Shown here: positions 1 through 7,285 of the stretch, piece after piece
How the letters are laid out: each line of letters opens with the position of its first letter
Numbering within the stretch: position 1 is the stretch's first letter
Notes under the pieces: model-generated
What the model saw: only the letters and a program-made list of their open reading frames with translations
Told to the model about the DNA's origin: nothing
Databases searched by the model: none
Translations under genes and position numbers: made by a program
NCBI GenBank assembly: GCA_965216645.1
Contig: CBDCGJ010000001.1
Location: forward strand, 62,001 to 126,000
DNA from: CBDCGJ01 sp965216645
GTDB lineage: Bacteria > Pseudomonadota > Alphaproteobacteria > GCA-2731375
Direction: 5' to 3'
DNA length: 64,000 bases

Positions 1-40
1 CGACGTGGCCATCGGCGACGCAGTGGCGTTGGCGGAGTAG
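1..40 (+). CDS. 3' end of a gene cut by the window start
   Basis: An open frame enters from the left edge and ends at a TAG at 38-40, with the last residues reading DVAIGDAVALAE. Only 12 residues are visible, so neither the family nor even its reality can be established. It would converge on the minus-strand gene ending at 182, with a palindromic repeat between them. Confidence 0.3.
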   Translation, partial: DVAIGDAVALAE

Positions 41-51
41 TCGCTCGTCGC

Positions 52-145
52 CCCGGACGCAGCGCAGCGGAGAGCCGGGATCGTCACAGGCTCGGTGCTT
101 GGGACGATCCCGGATATCGCCTGCGGCGATTCCGGGATGACGAGA
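52..145. repeat. palindromic intergenic repeat (REP-like)
   Basis: Two nested inverted repeats are visible. CCGGGATCGTC at 75-85 is matched by GACGATCCCGG at 103-113. CCCGGATATCGCC at 109-121 is matched by GGCGATTCCGGG at 125-136. The core CGCAGCG...CGGAG...GCCGGGA resembles the copy near 19885. It lies between converging genes and has no coding potential. It is probably a chromosomal REP-type element, possibly doubling as a bidirectional terminator. Confidence 0.55.
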
Positions 146-181
146 ATGGGAACGAATGAACAGATTTGATGACATGACTTG

Positions 182-1396
182 TTAAGCCGACAACCTGCGG
201 GTCACGTAGCGGCCATGTCGTTTCAAGGCCTTAACCGAACCGCCTTCCGCGACCAGATGTGCCGCCGCGGCCGGGTCTTCGACGACAAGGCCCGACACGG
301 CACCGATCCCGTAATGCGCCAACGCCGGTGCCAATGGCGTGCCGGGGCCGATCAGGATGCAGTCGGTTGCGTTGCCGCGCGCGTTGAGCACGCGTGGGAA
401 CGTGCCGTTCACCAGGACGGAGGAGGTAATCAAGGCACCGTCGGCGCTGGCCATGACCTGTTCCGTCGCCGTCTCCGGATGCTCGTCGTCACGCGGTTCC
501 ATCTCGACGATCTGGACGTCGGCATAGCGGTCGCCGAAGCCGGGGAAGCGGCCGACGCAGGCGATCCGCCCGGAGCTGCCTGCGAAGGCGTCAAGGCCGT
601 TTTCGTTGCCGCCCGTCAGGTCGTAGCGGTTGTAATGGGCATTGATGGCGGCGATGCCGAGGGCGCGTTCGGCCCCGTTACCCGACTGCGCATACCCCGC
701 CAGATCGCGCAAGGGGCGACCCGCATAGGCGCCCGCATCGCTCAGCGGTCGACAGCCGGCCGTGCCTTTGGCGGGGGTGTGGGCCAGACCGCAGCCGTTC
801 GGTCCTTCCACCAGGGTCCAATTCAATCCAACCACGACTCGTTTCGCATCGCCTCCGCCGACGCCGCGGGCCAATTCGGCCACCGCGTTCTCCGCCCCCC
901 ACCAACGCCGTAGCGATGCCAGGTCGGACGGCAGGAGTGTGCCAAGCCCGCCAGTCACGTCTCGCCAGCGTTCGAGCGCGTGGGCGGGTAAAGCAACGAC
1001 GGTGGGAATGCCGGCGGCAACGGCGCCGAGGATTTCGTCCATCAGGCCGGCGCCCGTCTGCTCCTGCTCGCCGAACTTCTCCACCACGATCAGATCGGCG
1101 TTCGCTTCGACGGCGCGGCGCAGCATACGGGAGACGTCGGTCAAGGCGGCATGATCCAGGATGCAATCTTTGTTGGCGCGGCTTTGGACGGTGGCGCGGG
1201 CGATCGGTGCGCGTTCGCCATTGTCCATGGCCACCGCGTCGACGCCAAGGCGTCGGCCGTCCGGTTCCCGCAAAATGTCTTGAACCAGCCCGCCGACCCG
1301 CCAACCGCGTGCCGTCATCTCCTCGGCGAAGTCCCAGAGCAGCCGCCGGTTGGCGGTTTCCTCGGTATAAAGCAGTGCGGCCAGCTTGACGGTCAC
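182..1396 (-). CDS. DUF2478-DUF4213-DUF364 fusion protein
   Basis: This 404-residue protein looks like a fusion. Residues 1 to about 165 resemble DUF2478, a P-loop-like family often found near molybdenum and metal genes; the typical EKFGEQE segment and the following GIPTVVAL strand are visible. The remainder resembles DUF4213 (GLNWTLVEGPNGCGLA) followed by the DUF364 'putative heavy-metal chelation' domain (GRFPGFGDR, then ITSSVLVNGT and LIGPGTPLAP). The start is GTG at 1396, one base after the stop of the RraA-type gene, so translation is probably coupled. A role in metal or metal-cofactor handling is a family-based inference; neither the reaction nor the metal can be read from the sequence. 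Confidence 0.75.
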   Translation of the reverse strand: MTVKLAALLYTEETANRRLLWDFAEEMTARGWRVGGLVQDILREPDGRRLGVDAVAMDNGERAPIARATVQSRANKDCILDHAALTDVSRMLRRAVEANADLIVVEKFGEQEQTGAGLMDEILGAVAAGIPTVVALPAHALERWRDVTGGLGTLLPSDLASLRRWWGAENAVAELARGVGGGDAKRVVVGLNWTLVEGPNGCGLAHTPAKGTAGCRPLSDAGAYAGRPLRDLAGYAQSGNGAERALGIAAINAHYNRYDLTGGNENGLDAFAGSSGRIACVGRFPGFGDRYADVQIVEMEPRDDEHPETATEQVMASADGALITSSVLVNGTFPRVLNARGNATDCILIGPGTPLAPALAHYGIGAVSGLVVEDPAAAAHLVAEGGSVKALKRHGRYVTRRLSA

Positions 1397-1397
1397 C

Positions 1398-2084
1398 TCA
1401 CTCGATCTCCAGGCATTTGCTCAACAACTCGTCGGTGACATAGCCCGGCACGGTCTGGCCGTCCGCCACGTTTTTGGTGGCGGTTTCTTCAGCGGCCTGG
1501 GTCGCCGGCAGGCGGGCCAGGACATCGCCGATCCGCGCATGGGGCACGACGACGACGCCGTCCTCGTCACCCACAACCACATCGCCGGCGTCAATCGGCA
1601 CGCTGTCGAGAACGACCGGCAGGCCGATGGTGCCGGGACCGTTGCGGTCCGGCGAATTGGGGGTCAGCCCGCGGCAGAAGATCGGCAAGCCGACGTCGCG
1701 GATGCCGGACAGGTCACGGGCCAGGCCGTCGCTGACCAGCGCCACCGCACCCGCATTCTTGGCCATGCCGAGCACCAGGTCGCCGGTCACCGCCGCACCC
1801 ATATAACCATCCGTCGCCGCAACCAGAACGTCGCCCGGCTGTACCATTGTCAGGGCGGCGGCCAGCGCCAGATTGTCCGCCGGCCCACAATGACAGGTCA
1901 GCGCCACGCCGGCGAAGGTTGCGCGATCGGGCAACAGCGGTTTGATCCGATAGTCGAGGGCACCCTTGCCTTCCATGCAATCGACCAGGAAGCCGGTTGG
2001 CACGCCGGTCAGAGCGGCGACCGCGTCGGCGTCCGGCCGCCGGAAATTGCGGCGGATCGTCAGTAGGGGATTCTCATCCAGCAT
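1398..2084 (-). CDS. RraA / HMG aldolase-family protein
   Basis: This 228-residue protein belongs to the RraA-like family, which includes 4-hydroxy-4-methyl-2-oxoglutarate / 4-carboxy-4-hydroxy-2-oxoadipate aldolases acting late in aromatic-ring catabolism. The family signatures GDVLVAATDGY, SDGLARDLSGI (the Arg-Asp pair used for substrate and metal in the aldolases) and GDEDGVVVVP are visible. Retention of the RD-x2-G motif favours an aldolase or oxaloacetate decarboxylase over a pure RNase E regulator. It overlaps the upstream crotonase gene by 11 bases and abuts the DUF364 fusion, so the three are one transcription unit. The substrate is unknown. Confidence 0.8.
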   Translation of the reverse strand: MLDENPLLTIRRNFRRPDADAVAALTGVPTGFLVDCMEGKGALDYRIKPLLPDRATFAGVALTCHCGPADNLALAAALTMVQPGDVLVAATDGYMGAAVTGDLVLGMAKNAGAVALVSDGLARDLSGIRDVGLPIFCRGLTPNSPDRNGPGTIGLPVVLDSVPIDAGDVVVGDEDGVVVVPHARIGDVLARLPATQAAEETATKNVADGQTVPGYVTDELLSKCLEIE

Positions 2085-2952
2085 TCTTGGCCTCCGCCGC
2101 CTTGCGTTCCAGGCTTTCGCGCACCGACGCCGGGAAGCCGCTCGGGTCCACCGCCATGCCGAAGACCTGCTGATTATGGCTGTGGCAAAGCTGATGCAGG
2201 GAAAAGACCTGCTGCATGGCGTTGCGCCGGCCCATGATGTCCATGGTCTGATTGACCGCTTCCTTCGTCGTCTTCAGGGCGAAGGCCGGCTTGTTGGCGA
2301 TCCGCTTAGCGAGATCCAGGGTGAAGTCGGCGAGGTCGCCGCGCGGGACCACATGGTTCAGCATGCCGAGTTGCAGGGCCTGGTCGGCGCTGAGCCAATC
2401 GGCGGTGAACAGCCATTCCTTGGCCTTGCGCGGCCCGATCTCCCAGGGATGGGAGAAGAATTCGACGCCGCAGACGCCCATCTCAAGCACCGGATCGCGG
2501 AAGGCGGCGTCGTCGCTGGCAACGATTAGGTCGCAAGCCCAGGCCAGCATCAGGCCGCCGGCGATGCATTTGCCTTGAATCTGGGCGACGGTCGGTTTCG
2601 ACAGATTGCGCCAGCGTTCGGTGATGTCGAGATAGATTTCGTGTTCGCGGGCGAAGCGGCCCTCGGCGCCCCCGAGATCGAAGCCGCCCCAGGTGCTGAT
2701 CACCGGGAAGTCGCGCCAGGTCTTGCCGTTGCCGCCCGCCAGGTCGTGGCCGGAGGAGAAATGCGGATCCTCGCCGGCGAGAATGATGACCTTGACCGCA
2801 TCGTCCGCCACCGCCTTGTCGAACGCGTCGTTCAAATCATACGTCATCTGCAAGTCTTGCGCGTTGCGCGCTTTCGGCCGGTCCATGACCACCCGGGCGA
2901 CCCCCGGTGCCGGGGTTTCGTAGCGGATCCACTCGCCAATGCGTTCGCTCAT
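2074..2952 (-). CDS. crotonase (enoyl-CoA hydratase/isomerase family), altered active site
   Basis: A 292-residue crotonase-fold protein. The ATG at 2952 is preferred over an upstream in-frame ATG at 2982 because GGGAGGAG lies just before it. The oxyanion-hole region (HFSSGHDLAGG, then GKCIAGGLMLAWACD) is clear. However, the two catalytic glutamates of classical hydratases are replaced: the CEL-type Glu by Met (GGLML) and the PEI-type Glu by Val (DPVLEMG). It is therefore unlikely to be a standard 2-enoyl-CoA hydratase; an isomerase, hydrolase or dehalogenase-like reaction is possible. It is the first gene of the operon with the RraA-type and DUF364 genes. Confidence 0.8.
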   Translation of the reverse strand: MSERIGEWIRYETPAPGVARVVMDRPKARNAQDLQMTYDLNDAFDKAVADDAVKVIILAGEDPHFSSGHDLAGGNGKTWRDFPVISTWGGFDLGGAEGRFAREHEIYLDITERWRNLSKPTVAQIQGKCIAGGLMLAWACDLIVASDDAAFRDPVLEMGVCGVEFFSHPWEIGPRKAKEWLFTADWLSADQALQLGMLNHVVPRGDLADFTLDLAKRIANKPAFALKTTKEAVNQTMDIMGRRNAMQQVFSLHQLCHSHNQQVFGMAVDPSGFPASVRESLERKAAEAKNAG

Positions 2953-3047
2953 CGTCTCCTCCCATCCATTCATTTTGCGCATCCTACCGCAGCCGGCGTC
3001 GGAAAACAGCTTGACCGATCCGGAATTATTCTCCTATATGACGAGAC

Positions 3048-3100
3048 AGCGCCAATTTGATGTCAGCTTGCGGGCGCTTAAGAAATACGGCTAAAGCGAC
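3048..3100 (+). promoter_or_regulatory. candidate SAM-II riboswitch aptamer ahead of rhodanese-metZ
   Basis: The P1 helix AGCGCC (3048-3053) pairs with GGCGCT (3073-3078). The loop holds ATTTGA and GCTTGC (3066-3071), and the tail reads TTAAGAAATACGGCTAAAG (3078-3096). These match the order and sequence of the conserved SAM-II blocks (AUUUGA, GCUUGC, UUAA..AA, GGCUAAA). SAM-II elements in alphaproteobacteria typically precede metA, metX or metZ, which fits here. A hairpin with a T-run follows directly. Against it, I could not draw the P2 pseudoknot pairing as cleanly as in textbook examples. Confidence 0.6.
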
Positions 3101-3103
3101 TGG

Positions 3104-3140
3104 GGACTGTCCCGGCACTTTGGCCCGGCGGTCCTTTTTT
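3104..3140 (+). terminator. attenuator-type intrinsic terminator after the candidate riboswitch
   Basis: A GC-rich hairpin can form between GGAC near 3104 and GTCC at 3131-3134, with inner CCGG pairing, and is followed by six T residues (3135-3140). Its place between the candidate SAM-II aptamer and the rhodanese start at 3245 suits SAM-dependent premature termination. A simple leader or upstream-gene terminator is the alternative. Confidence 0.5.
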
Positions 3141-3244
3141 CGTGCCGTAGGGTTTTCGATCGAACCGAACCTCTCGCCTCGGAATTGACCGTCAGGAGCA
3201 ATTCCGCGGAGCCTGCTCCGCGTAGAAGGTGAAGGAGCGATCGG

Positions 3245-3682
3245 ATGGTGGCGAATCCGTTGACGACAAACAGCTATGCGGGCGATCTTACGCCGCGCGA
3301 GGCCTGGGATTATCTGAACCAATATGAGAATGCGGTGCTGGTCGACGTGCGCACGCGGCCGGAATGGGAATTCGTCGGGGTTCCCAATTTGACGGATATC
3401 GGCCGGCAACCGCTCTTTATCGAGTGGCAGCATTATGGTGCCGGTGCGAACGAGAACTTCATCGATCAGGTGCGCAACACCGGCTTGCCGGAGGACACGC
3501 CGTTGTTGTTGCTCTGCCGCTCCGGTGTCCGCAGTCTGCATGCGGCGGTCGCCCTGACCCAGGCTGGTTTCCAAACCTGCTTCAACATTTCTGACGGTTT
3601 CGAAGGGCAGCTCGATGCCGAACGCCATCGCGGTGCTGGCGACAGCGGTTGGAAAGCATCCGGCCTGCCTTGGATTCAATAA
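3245..3682 (+). CDS. rhodanese-like sulfurtransferase
   Basis: A 145-residue single-domain rhodanese. The N-terminal DVRTRPEW motif and the active-site loop CRSGVRS (Cys91) are intact, so it can carry a persulfide. Its stop codon overlaps the AAGGA ribosome site of metZ, so it is almost certainly co-transcribed and possibly translationally coupled. Its likely role is supplying or handling sulfane sulfur for homocysteine synthesis by MetZ. Expression is probably controlled by the candidate SAM-II element 145 bases upstream. Confidence 0.9.
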   Translation: MVANPLTTNSYAGDLTPREAWDYLNQYENAVLVDVRTRPEWEFVGVPNLTDIGRQPLFIEWQHYGAGANENFIDQVRNTGLPEDTPLLLLCRSGVRSLHAAVALTQAGFQTCFNISDGFEGQLDAERHRGAGDSGWKASGLPWIQ

Positions 3683-3695
3683 GGATTTTAAAACA

Positions 3696-4886
3696 ATGAA
3701 TAGTCAATTTCCCGCTAAGCTGCGGCCGCAGACCTTATTGGTCCGCGGCGGCCAGACCCGCACAGCGTTCGGCGAAACCAGCGAACCGGTGTTTCTGAAT
3801 TCGGGCTTCGTCTACGAAACCGCGGAGCAGTCGGAAGCCCGCTTCAAGGGCGAAAATGACGGCTTCATCTATTCCCGCTACGGCAATCCGACCGTCACCA
3901 TGTTCGAGGAGCGTTTGGCGCTGTTGGAAGGCGCCGATGTTTGCTTCGCCACGGCCAGCGGCATGGCCGCGGTCTTTGCCGCACTGGCCTGTCAGGTGCA
4001 GGCCGGCGACCGTGTGGTCGGCAGCCGAGCCCTGTTCGGCTCCTGCCATGTCGTCCTCACCGAGATCCTGCCGCGCTGGGGCGTTGAGACGGTGCTGGTC
4101 GATGGTCCGGACCTGGACCAATGGGCGGATGCGCTGAAGGGCGGCGCCAAAGCCGTGTTTTTCGAGACGCCGGCCAATCCGACATTGGAGCTGATCGACA
4201 TCCAAGCGGTCAGCGAACTGGCCCATGCCGCCGGTGCGCGGGTGGTGATCGACAATGTCTTCTCAACACCGGTGCTGCAGCGGCCGATCCCCCTCGGTGC
4301 CGACGTGGTGGTCTATTCCGGCACCAAGCATATCGACGGTCAGGGCCGGGCCATGGGCGGTGCCGTGCTCTGTTCGCAAGCATTCTACGACGACCACCTG
4401 CAACCTTTCGTCCGCCATACCGGCCCGGCGCTCAGCCCCTTCAACGCCTGGATCATGCTGAAGGGGCTCGAGACCTTGGACCTGCGGGTCGCCCGCCACT
4501 GCGACAATGCGGAGAAGATCGCCCGCGCTTTGAGCGGCCACAACAAGATCGAGCGGGTGCTCTATCCCGGCCTTCAGAGCCATCCGCAATACGAGTTGGC
4601 GCAGCGGCAGATGAAGCGGGGCTCGACCAACGTCTCGTTCGATGTCGCCGGCGGTAAGGACGAGGCCTTCCGTTTCCTGAACGCCTTGAACGTAATCGAC
4701 ATCTCCAACAATTTGGGCGATGCCAAGAGCCTGATCACCCATCCGACGACGACCACGCATCGGGCGATGGGCGAAGAAGGCCGCGCCGCCGTCGGCATCG
4801 GCGACGGCCTGGTACGGCTTTCCGTCGGGCTGGAGGATGTGGACGACCTGATCGACGATCTGCGCCAAGCCTTGGCGCAGGTCTAG
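3696..4886 (+). CDS. metZ: O-succinylhomoserine sulfhydrylase
   Basis: A 396-residue Cys/Met-metabolism PLP enzyme that makes homocysteine from O-succinylhomoserine and sulfide in the cytoplasm. SRYGNPT, the ETPANPT segment and the PLP-binding lysine in SGTKHIDGQGR (Lys211) are present. ATG 3696 is chosen because TAAGGA lies 10 bases upstream and the family N-terminus follows; the in-frame codons from 3615 overlap the rhodanese. The pairing with a rhodanese and a candidate SAM-II element favours MetZ over cystathionine gamma-synthase. Its 3' end overlaps azlD by four bases on the opposite strand. Confidence 0.9.
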   Translation: MNSQFPAKLRPQTLLVRGGQTRTAFGETSEPVFLNSGFVYETAEQSEARFKGENDGFIYSRYGNPTVTMFEERLALLEGADVCFATASGMAAVFAALACQVQAGDRVVGSRALFGSCHVVLTEILPRWGVETVLVDGPDLDQWADALKGGAKAVFFETPANPTLELIDIQAVSELAHAAGARVVIDNVFSTPVLQRPIPLGADVVVYSGTKHIDGQGRAMGGAVLCSQAFYDDHLQPFVRHTGPALSPFNAWIMLKGLETLDLRVARHCDNAEKIARALSGHNKIERVLYPGLQSHPQYELAQRQMKRGSTNVSFDVAGGKDEAFRFLNALNVIDISNNLGDAKSLITHPTTTTHRAMGEEGRAAVGIGDGLVRLSVGLEDVDDLIDDLRQALAQV

Positions 4887-5179
4887 GGCGCCAGATAACG
4901 CCAACCGGCGGCCAGCGCGATCCCGGCCAGCATCGCTTTGGCGCTACTGCCGGTCAGCAACGCAACGACACAGGCAATGGCGACGGCCGCGGCTTCCCGC
5001 AGGCTGTGTTGGGCCAGGATCGACGCCACCAGCGCTGCGATAACGGAGGTCGACAGGCCGTTCAGAAATCGCTCGATCCGCGGCGTCATGGAGACACGGG
5101 ACATCATTAGAGGGCCGGCAAGCCGCGTCGCGTAGGTCGCGAGCGCGATCAACAAGATAGCGGCGACGCTAGTCGACAT
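4883..5179 (-). CDS. azlD: AzlD-family branched-chain amino acid exporter small subunit
   Basis: A 98-residue membrane protein with about four hydrophobic segments, including the TYATRLAGPL motif typical of AzlD. ATG 5179 is chosen because it overlaps the azlC stop by 11 bases and gives the usual family length; an upstream in-frame codon at 5203 lies inside azlC. With AzlC it forms a two-component exporter of branched-chain or other hydrophobic amino acids. The specific substrate cannot be read from the sequence. Confidence 0.85.
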   Translation of the reverse strand: MSTSVAAILLIALATYATRLAGPLMMSRVSMTPRIERFLNGLSTSVIAALVASILAQHSLREAAAVAIACVVALLTGSSAKAMLAGIALAAGWRYLAP

Positions 5180-5873
5180 GACGCAAGGCTGCCGTGGTGC
5201 CACCCGCCAAAGCGGCGGCGATGACGTTCCATCCCGCCGGGAGAAAATCCAGGGTCAGCACCGAGACGGCGACGGCGATCGTCACCGGTGCCAGCTTCGA
5301 TCCGCCGCGCAGATCAGTACTGACGACGGCGGCGAAGAAACAGACCATGACCACATCGACGCCATAGGCATCCAAATCGTCGATCGCGTGACCGGCGGTG
5401 GCGCCGATAACCGTGCCGAGCTGCCACATCGTCCACATGATCAAGCCTCCGCCGACCAATATACCAAGGTCGTTTTCTCCGGCATTCAGGTTCCGTTGGC
5501 TGTCGGCGAAATTGGCGTCGGTGATCAAAGCGCAGGTCAGCAGCCGCTTCGGCCAGCTCAATCGGTTGAGCCAGAACGCCAGAGCCGCGCCCATGATGGT
5601 ATGTCGCGCATTTACCGCGAGCGCCATTAACACCAAGGAGAGATAGGCATCGGGCTCGGGCCAGAAGTCGAGGGCGGCGAACTGAGCGGCGCCGGCAAAG
5701 ACTGTCGCGCTCATTGCGATGGTCTGACCGGTAGTCAAGCCGGCCTCCGCGGCCGCGCCGCCGAAGCCGATCCCATAGGGAATCACAAACAATGACACCG
5801 GCAGTAAGCGCCGCATGCCGTGCCAGATGCCGACGCGAGAAAGGGAGATGTTGGAGTCGTAAATTCTAACCAT
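5169..5873 (-). CDS. azlC: AzlC-family branched-chain amino acid exporter large subunit
   Basis: A 234-residue multi-pass membrane protein of the AzlC family, with VIPYGIGFGGAAAEAGLT at the N-terminus and the VNARHTIMGAALAFWL and DANFA segments. The frame extends further upstream, but ATG 5873 gives normal family length; the extension would read through the CGNR gene's 5' end. A promoter-like pair (TTGACA-16-TATTAT) ends only 10 bases before this ATG, so the message may be leaderless or have a very short leader. It is translated ahead of the overlapping azlD and diverges from a CGNR regulator that may control it. Confidence 0.87.
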   Translation of the reverse strand: MVRIYDSNISLSRVGIWHGMRRLLPVSLFVIPYGIGFGGAAAEAGLTTGQTIAMSATVFAGAAQFAALDFWPEPDAYLSLVLMALAVNARHTIMGAALAFWLNRLSWPKRLLTCALITDANFADSQRNLNAGENDLGILVGGGLIMWTMWQLGTVIGATAGHAIDDLDAYGVDVVMVCFFAAVVSTDLRGGSKLAPVTIAVAVSVLTLDFLPAGWNVIAAALAGGTTAALRHVD

Positions 5874-5883
5874 TAAGAAGGTT

Positions 5884-5911
5884 ATAATAATTTGTACGAC
5901 TTGATTGTCAA
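5884..5911 (-). promoter_or_regulatory. sigma-70-like promoter for azlCD
   Basis: Read on the minus strand, TTGACA (5911-5906) is followed after 16 bases by TATTAT (5889-5884). The azlC ATG at 5873 starts 10 bases after the -10 box. The intergenic region also has to serve the divergent CGNR gene starting at 5936, so regulation could be shared. Confidence 0.45.
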
Positions 5912-5935
5912 CCTGTGTAACGGTTAGATAGTTGG

Positions 5936-6466
5936 ATGAGTTATCGCGACAATTATCCGGTGCGACTTGTCGGTGGACGCCTGGCCTTGGATTTTCTAAA
6001 TACGGCGGATTGGTCCGATACCGGCGACGTCGTGCTCGAGAAGATCGAAACCATGGAAGATATGACGGTCTGGCTCGAAGCACTTGGATTATCGAAGGCC
6101 GCGCGACCGCGTTCCGTGTCGGATGTAAAGGCTTTCCGCCAGCAGTTGCGGCAGCTGGTGTTGGGAGGCGAGACGGACCTGACTTTCCTCAATACCTATT
6201 TCGATTACGCCGACCGCCGGCCTTCCCCGTCCATGGACCGGTGGCCGATCCTGACTTTGGTCGCGCACTCGGCAGTGGCGCTTCTGAGCGATCCGCGGGA
6301 GCGGGCACGGGTCAAGCTTTGTCCCGGTCGCAATTGCGGCTGGCTCTTCCTTGACGAAACCAAAAACGCGCGTCGAAAATGGTGCATGATGGAGACCTGC
6401 GGCAATCGCGCCAAGGCCGCCCGCAATTACGCGAAACGGAAACAGGGACAGGTAAGTGATGACTGA
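5936..6466 (+). CDS. CGNR zinc-finger / ABATE-domain transcriptional regulator
   Basis: A 176-residue protein with an N-terminal ABATE-like stress-sensing domain (GGRLALDFLNT near residues 13-22) and a C-terminal CGNR zinc finger: Cys129, Cys134, Cys150 and Cys155, the last inside CGNR. Proteins of this type are DNA-binding regulators. It diverges from azlCD across 62 bases and overlaps the start of the PhyH gene by eight bases. It could therefore regulate either neighbour or itself. The effector is unknown. Confidence 0.85.
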   Translation: MSYRDNYPVRLVGGRLALDFLNTADWSDTGDVVLEKIETMEDMTVWLEALGLSKAARPRSVSDVKAFRQQLRQLVLGGETDLTFLNTYFDYADRRPSPSMDRWPILTLVAHSAVALLSDPRERARVKLCPGRNCGWLFLDETKNARRKWCMMETCGNRAKAARNYAKRKQGQVSDD

Positions 6467-7277
6467 CTATTTGGTGTCGCCGGAGGTGATTGACGCTTAC
6501 AACAAGGACGGCGCGGCGGTGCTGCGCGGCGTTATCGACACCAATTGGTTAGCGAAGCTGAGCGCCGCGATCGAGCGCGATATCGCCGCGCCCGGACCGT
6601 ATTTTCACGGCTACGATGCGGAGGACGGGCGCGGCCGCTTCCACGGCAACTTGCGAATCTGGGAATCTGACCCGGACTTCCGTGGGCTCTGCTTCGAATC
6701 CGGCTTGGCCCAGGTGGCGCAACAATTCTTCGCTTCGCAGAAAATCAATCTGCTCTACGACCAGCTCTTCGTGAAGGAGCCGGGGACCGTCAACCGCACC
6801 CGTTGGCACAACGATCAGCCCTATTGGCCGGTGCGCGGGGACCAGGTGCTGTCGATCTGGTTTTCGCCCGATCCGGTGACAGCGGAGACCGGGGCTTTGG
6901 AATTTGTCCGCGGCTCCCACCGCTGGGGCCGCTGGTTCCAGCCGGAGGTTTTCGGCAGCTCCCAGTCGGACAAGGTGAAGCCTTATGAAGACAATCCCGA
7001 TTATGAGGCGATGCCGGATATCGAGGCCGCGCGCGGCGACTATGACATCGTCAGTTGGGACCTGGAACCGGGCGACGCCTATGTCTTTCACGGCCTGACG
7101 GTGCACGGCGCCGGCGGCAATCAGCGCGAGGACGTGCGCCGGCGCGGCTATACCGTCCGCTATACCGGCGACGACGCCGTCTATGACAGCCGCCCCGGCA
7201 CCAACGAAGGCCTACGCGACGCCGCCAAACAAGACGGCGACCCCATGGACAGCGACAGCTATCCCCGCGTGATTTAA
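6459..7277 (+). CDS. phytanoyl-CoA dioxygenase (PhyH) family protein
   Basis: A 272-residue Fe(II)/2-oxoglutarate dioxygenase of the PhyH family. The HxD iron ligands appear as His117-Asn-Asp119 (RWHNDQPYW) and the distal His as His216 in TVHGAGGN, with arginines following for 2-oxoglutarate. ATG 6459 is used in preference to the GTG three bases earlier. The gene overlaps the CGNR regulator's 3' end and is likely co-transcribed with it. It probably hydroxylates a small molecule; the substrate is not evident and need not be phytanoyl-CoA. Confidence 0.85.
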   Translation: MTDYLVSPEVIDAYNKDGAAVLRGVIDTNWLAKLSAAIERDIAAPGPYFHGYDAEDGRGRFHGNLRIWESDPDFRGLCFESGLAQVAQQFFASQKINLLYDQLFVKEPGTVNRTRWHNDQPYWPVRGDQVLSIWFSPDPVTAETGALEFVRGSHRWGRWFQPEVFGSSQSDKVKPYEDNPDYEAMPDIEAARGDYDIVSWDLEPGDAYVFHGLTVHGAGGNQREDVRRRGYTVRYTGDDAVYDSRPGTNEGLRDAAKQDGDPMDSDSYPRVI

Positions 7278-7285
7278 GCCGCGCT

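Noticed and set aside
4862..4878. Palindrome GCGCCAAG-C-CTTGGCGC at the metZ end as a terminator
   Set aside because: It lies within codons and is not followed by a T-run in either direction.
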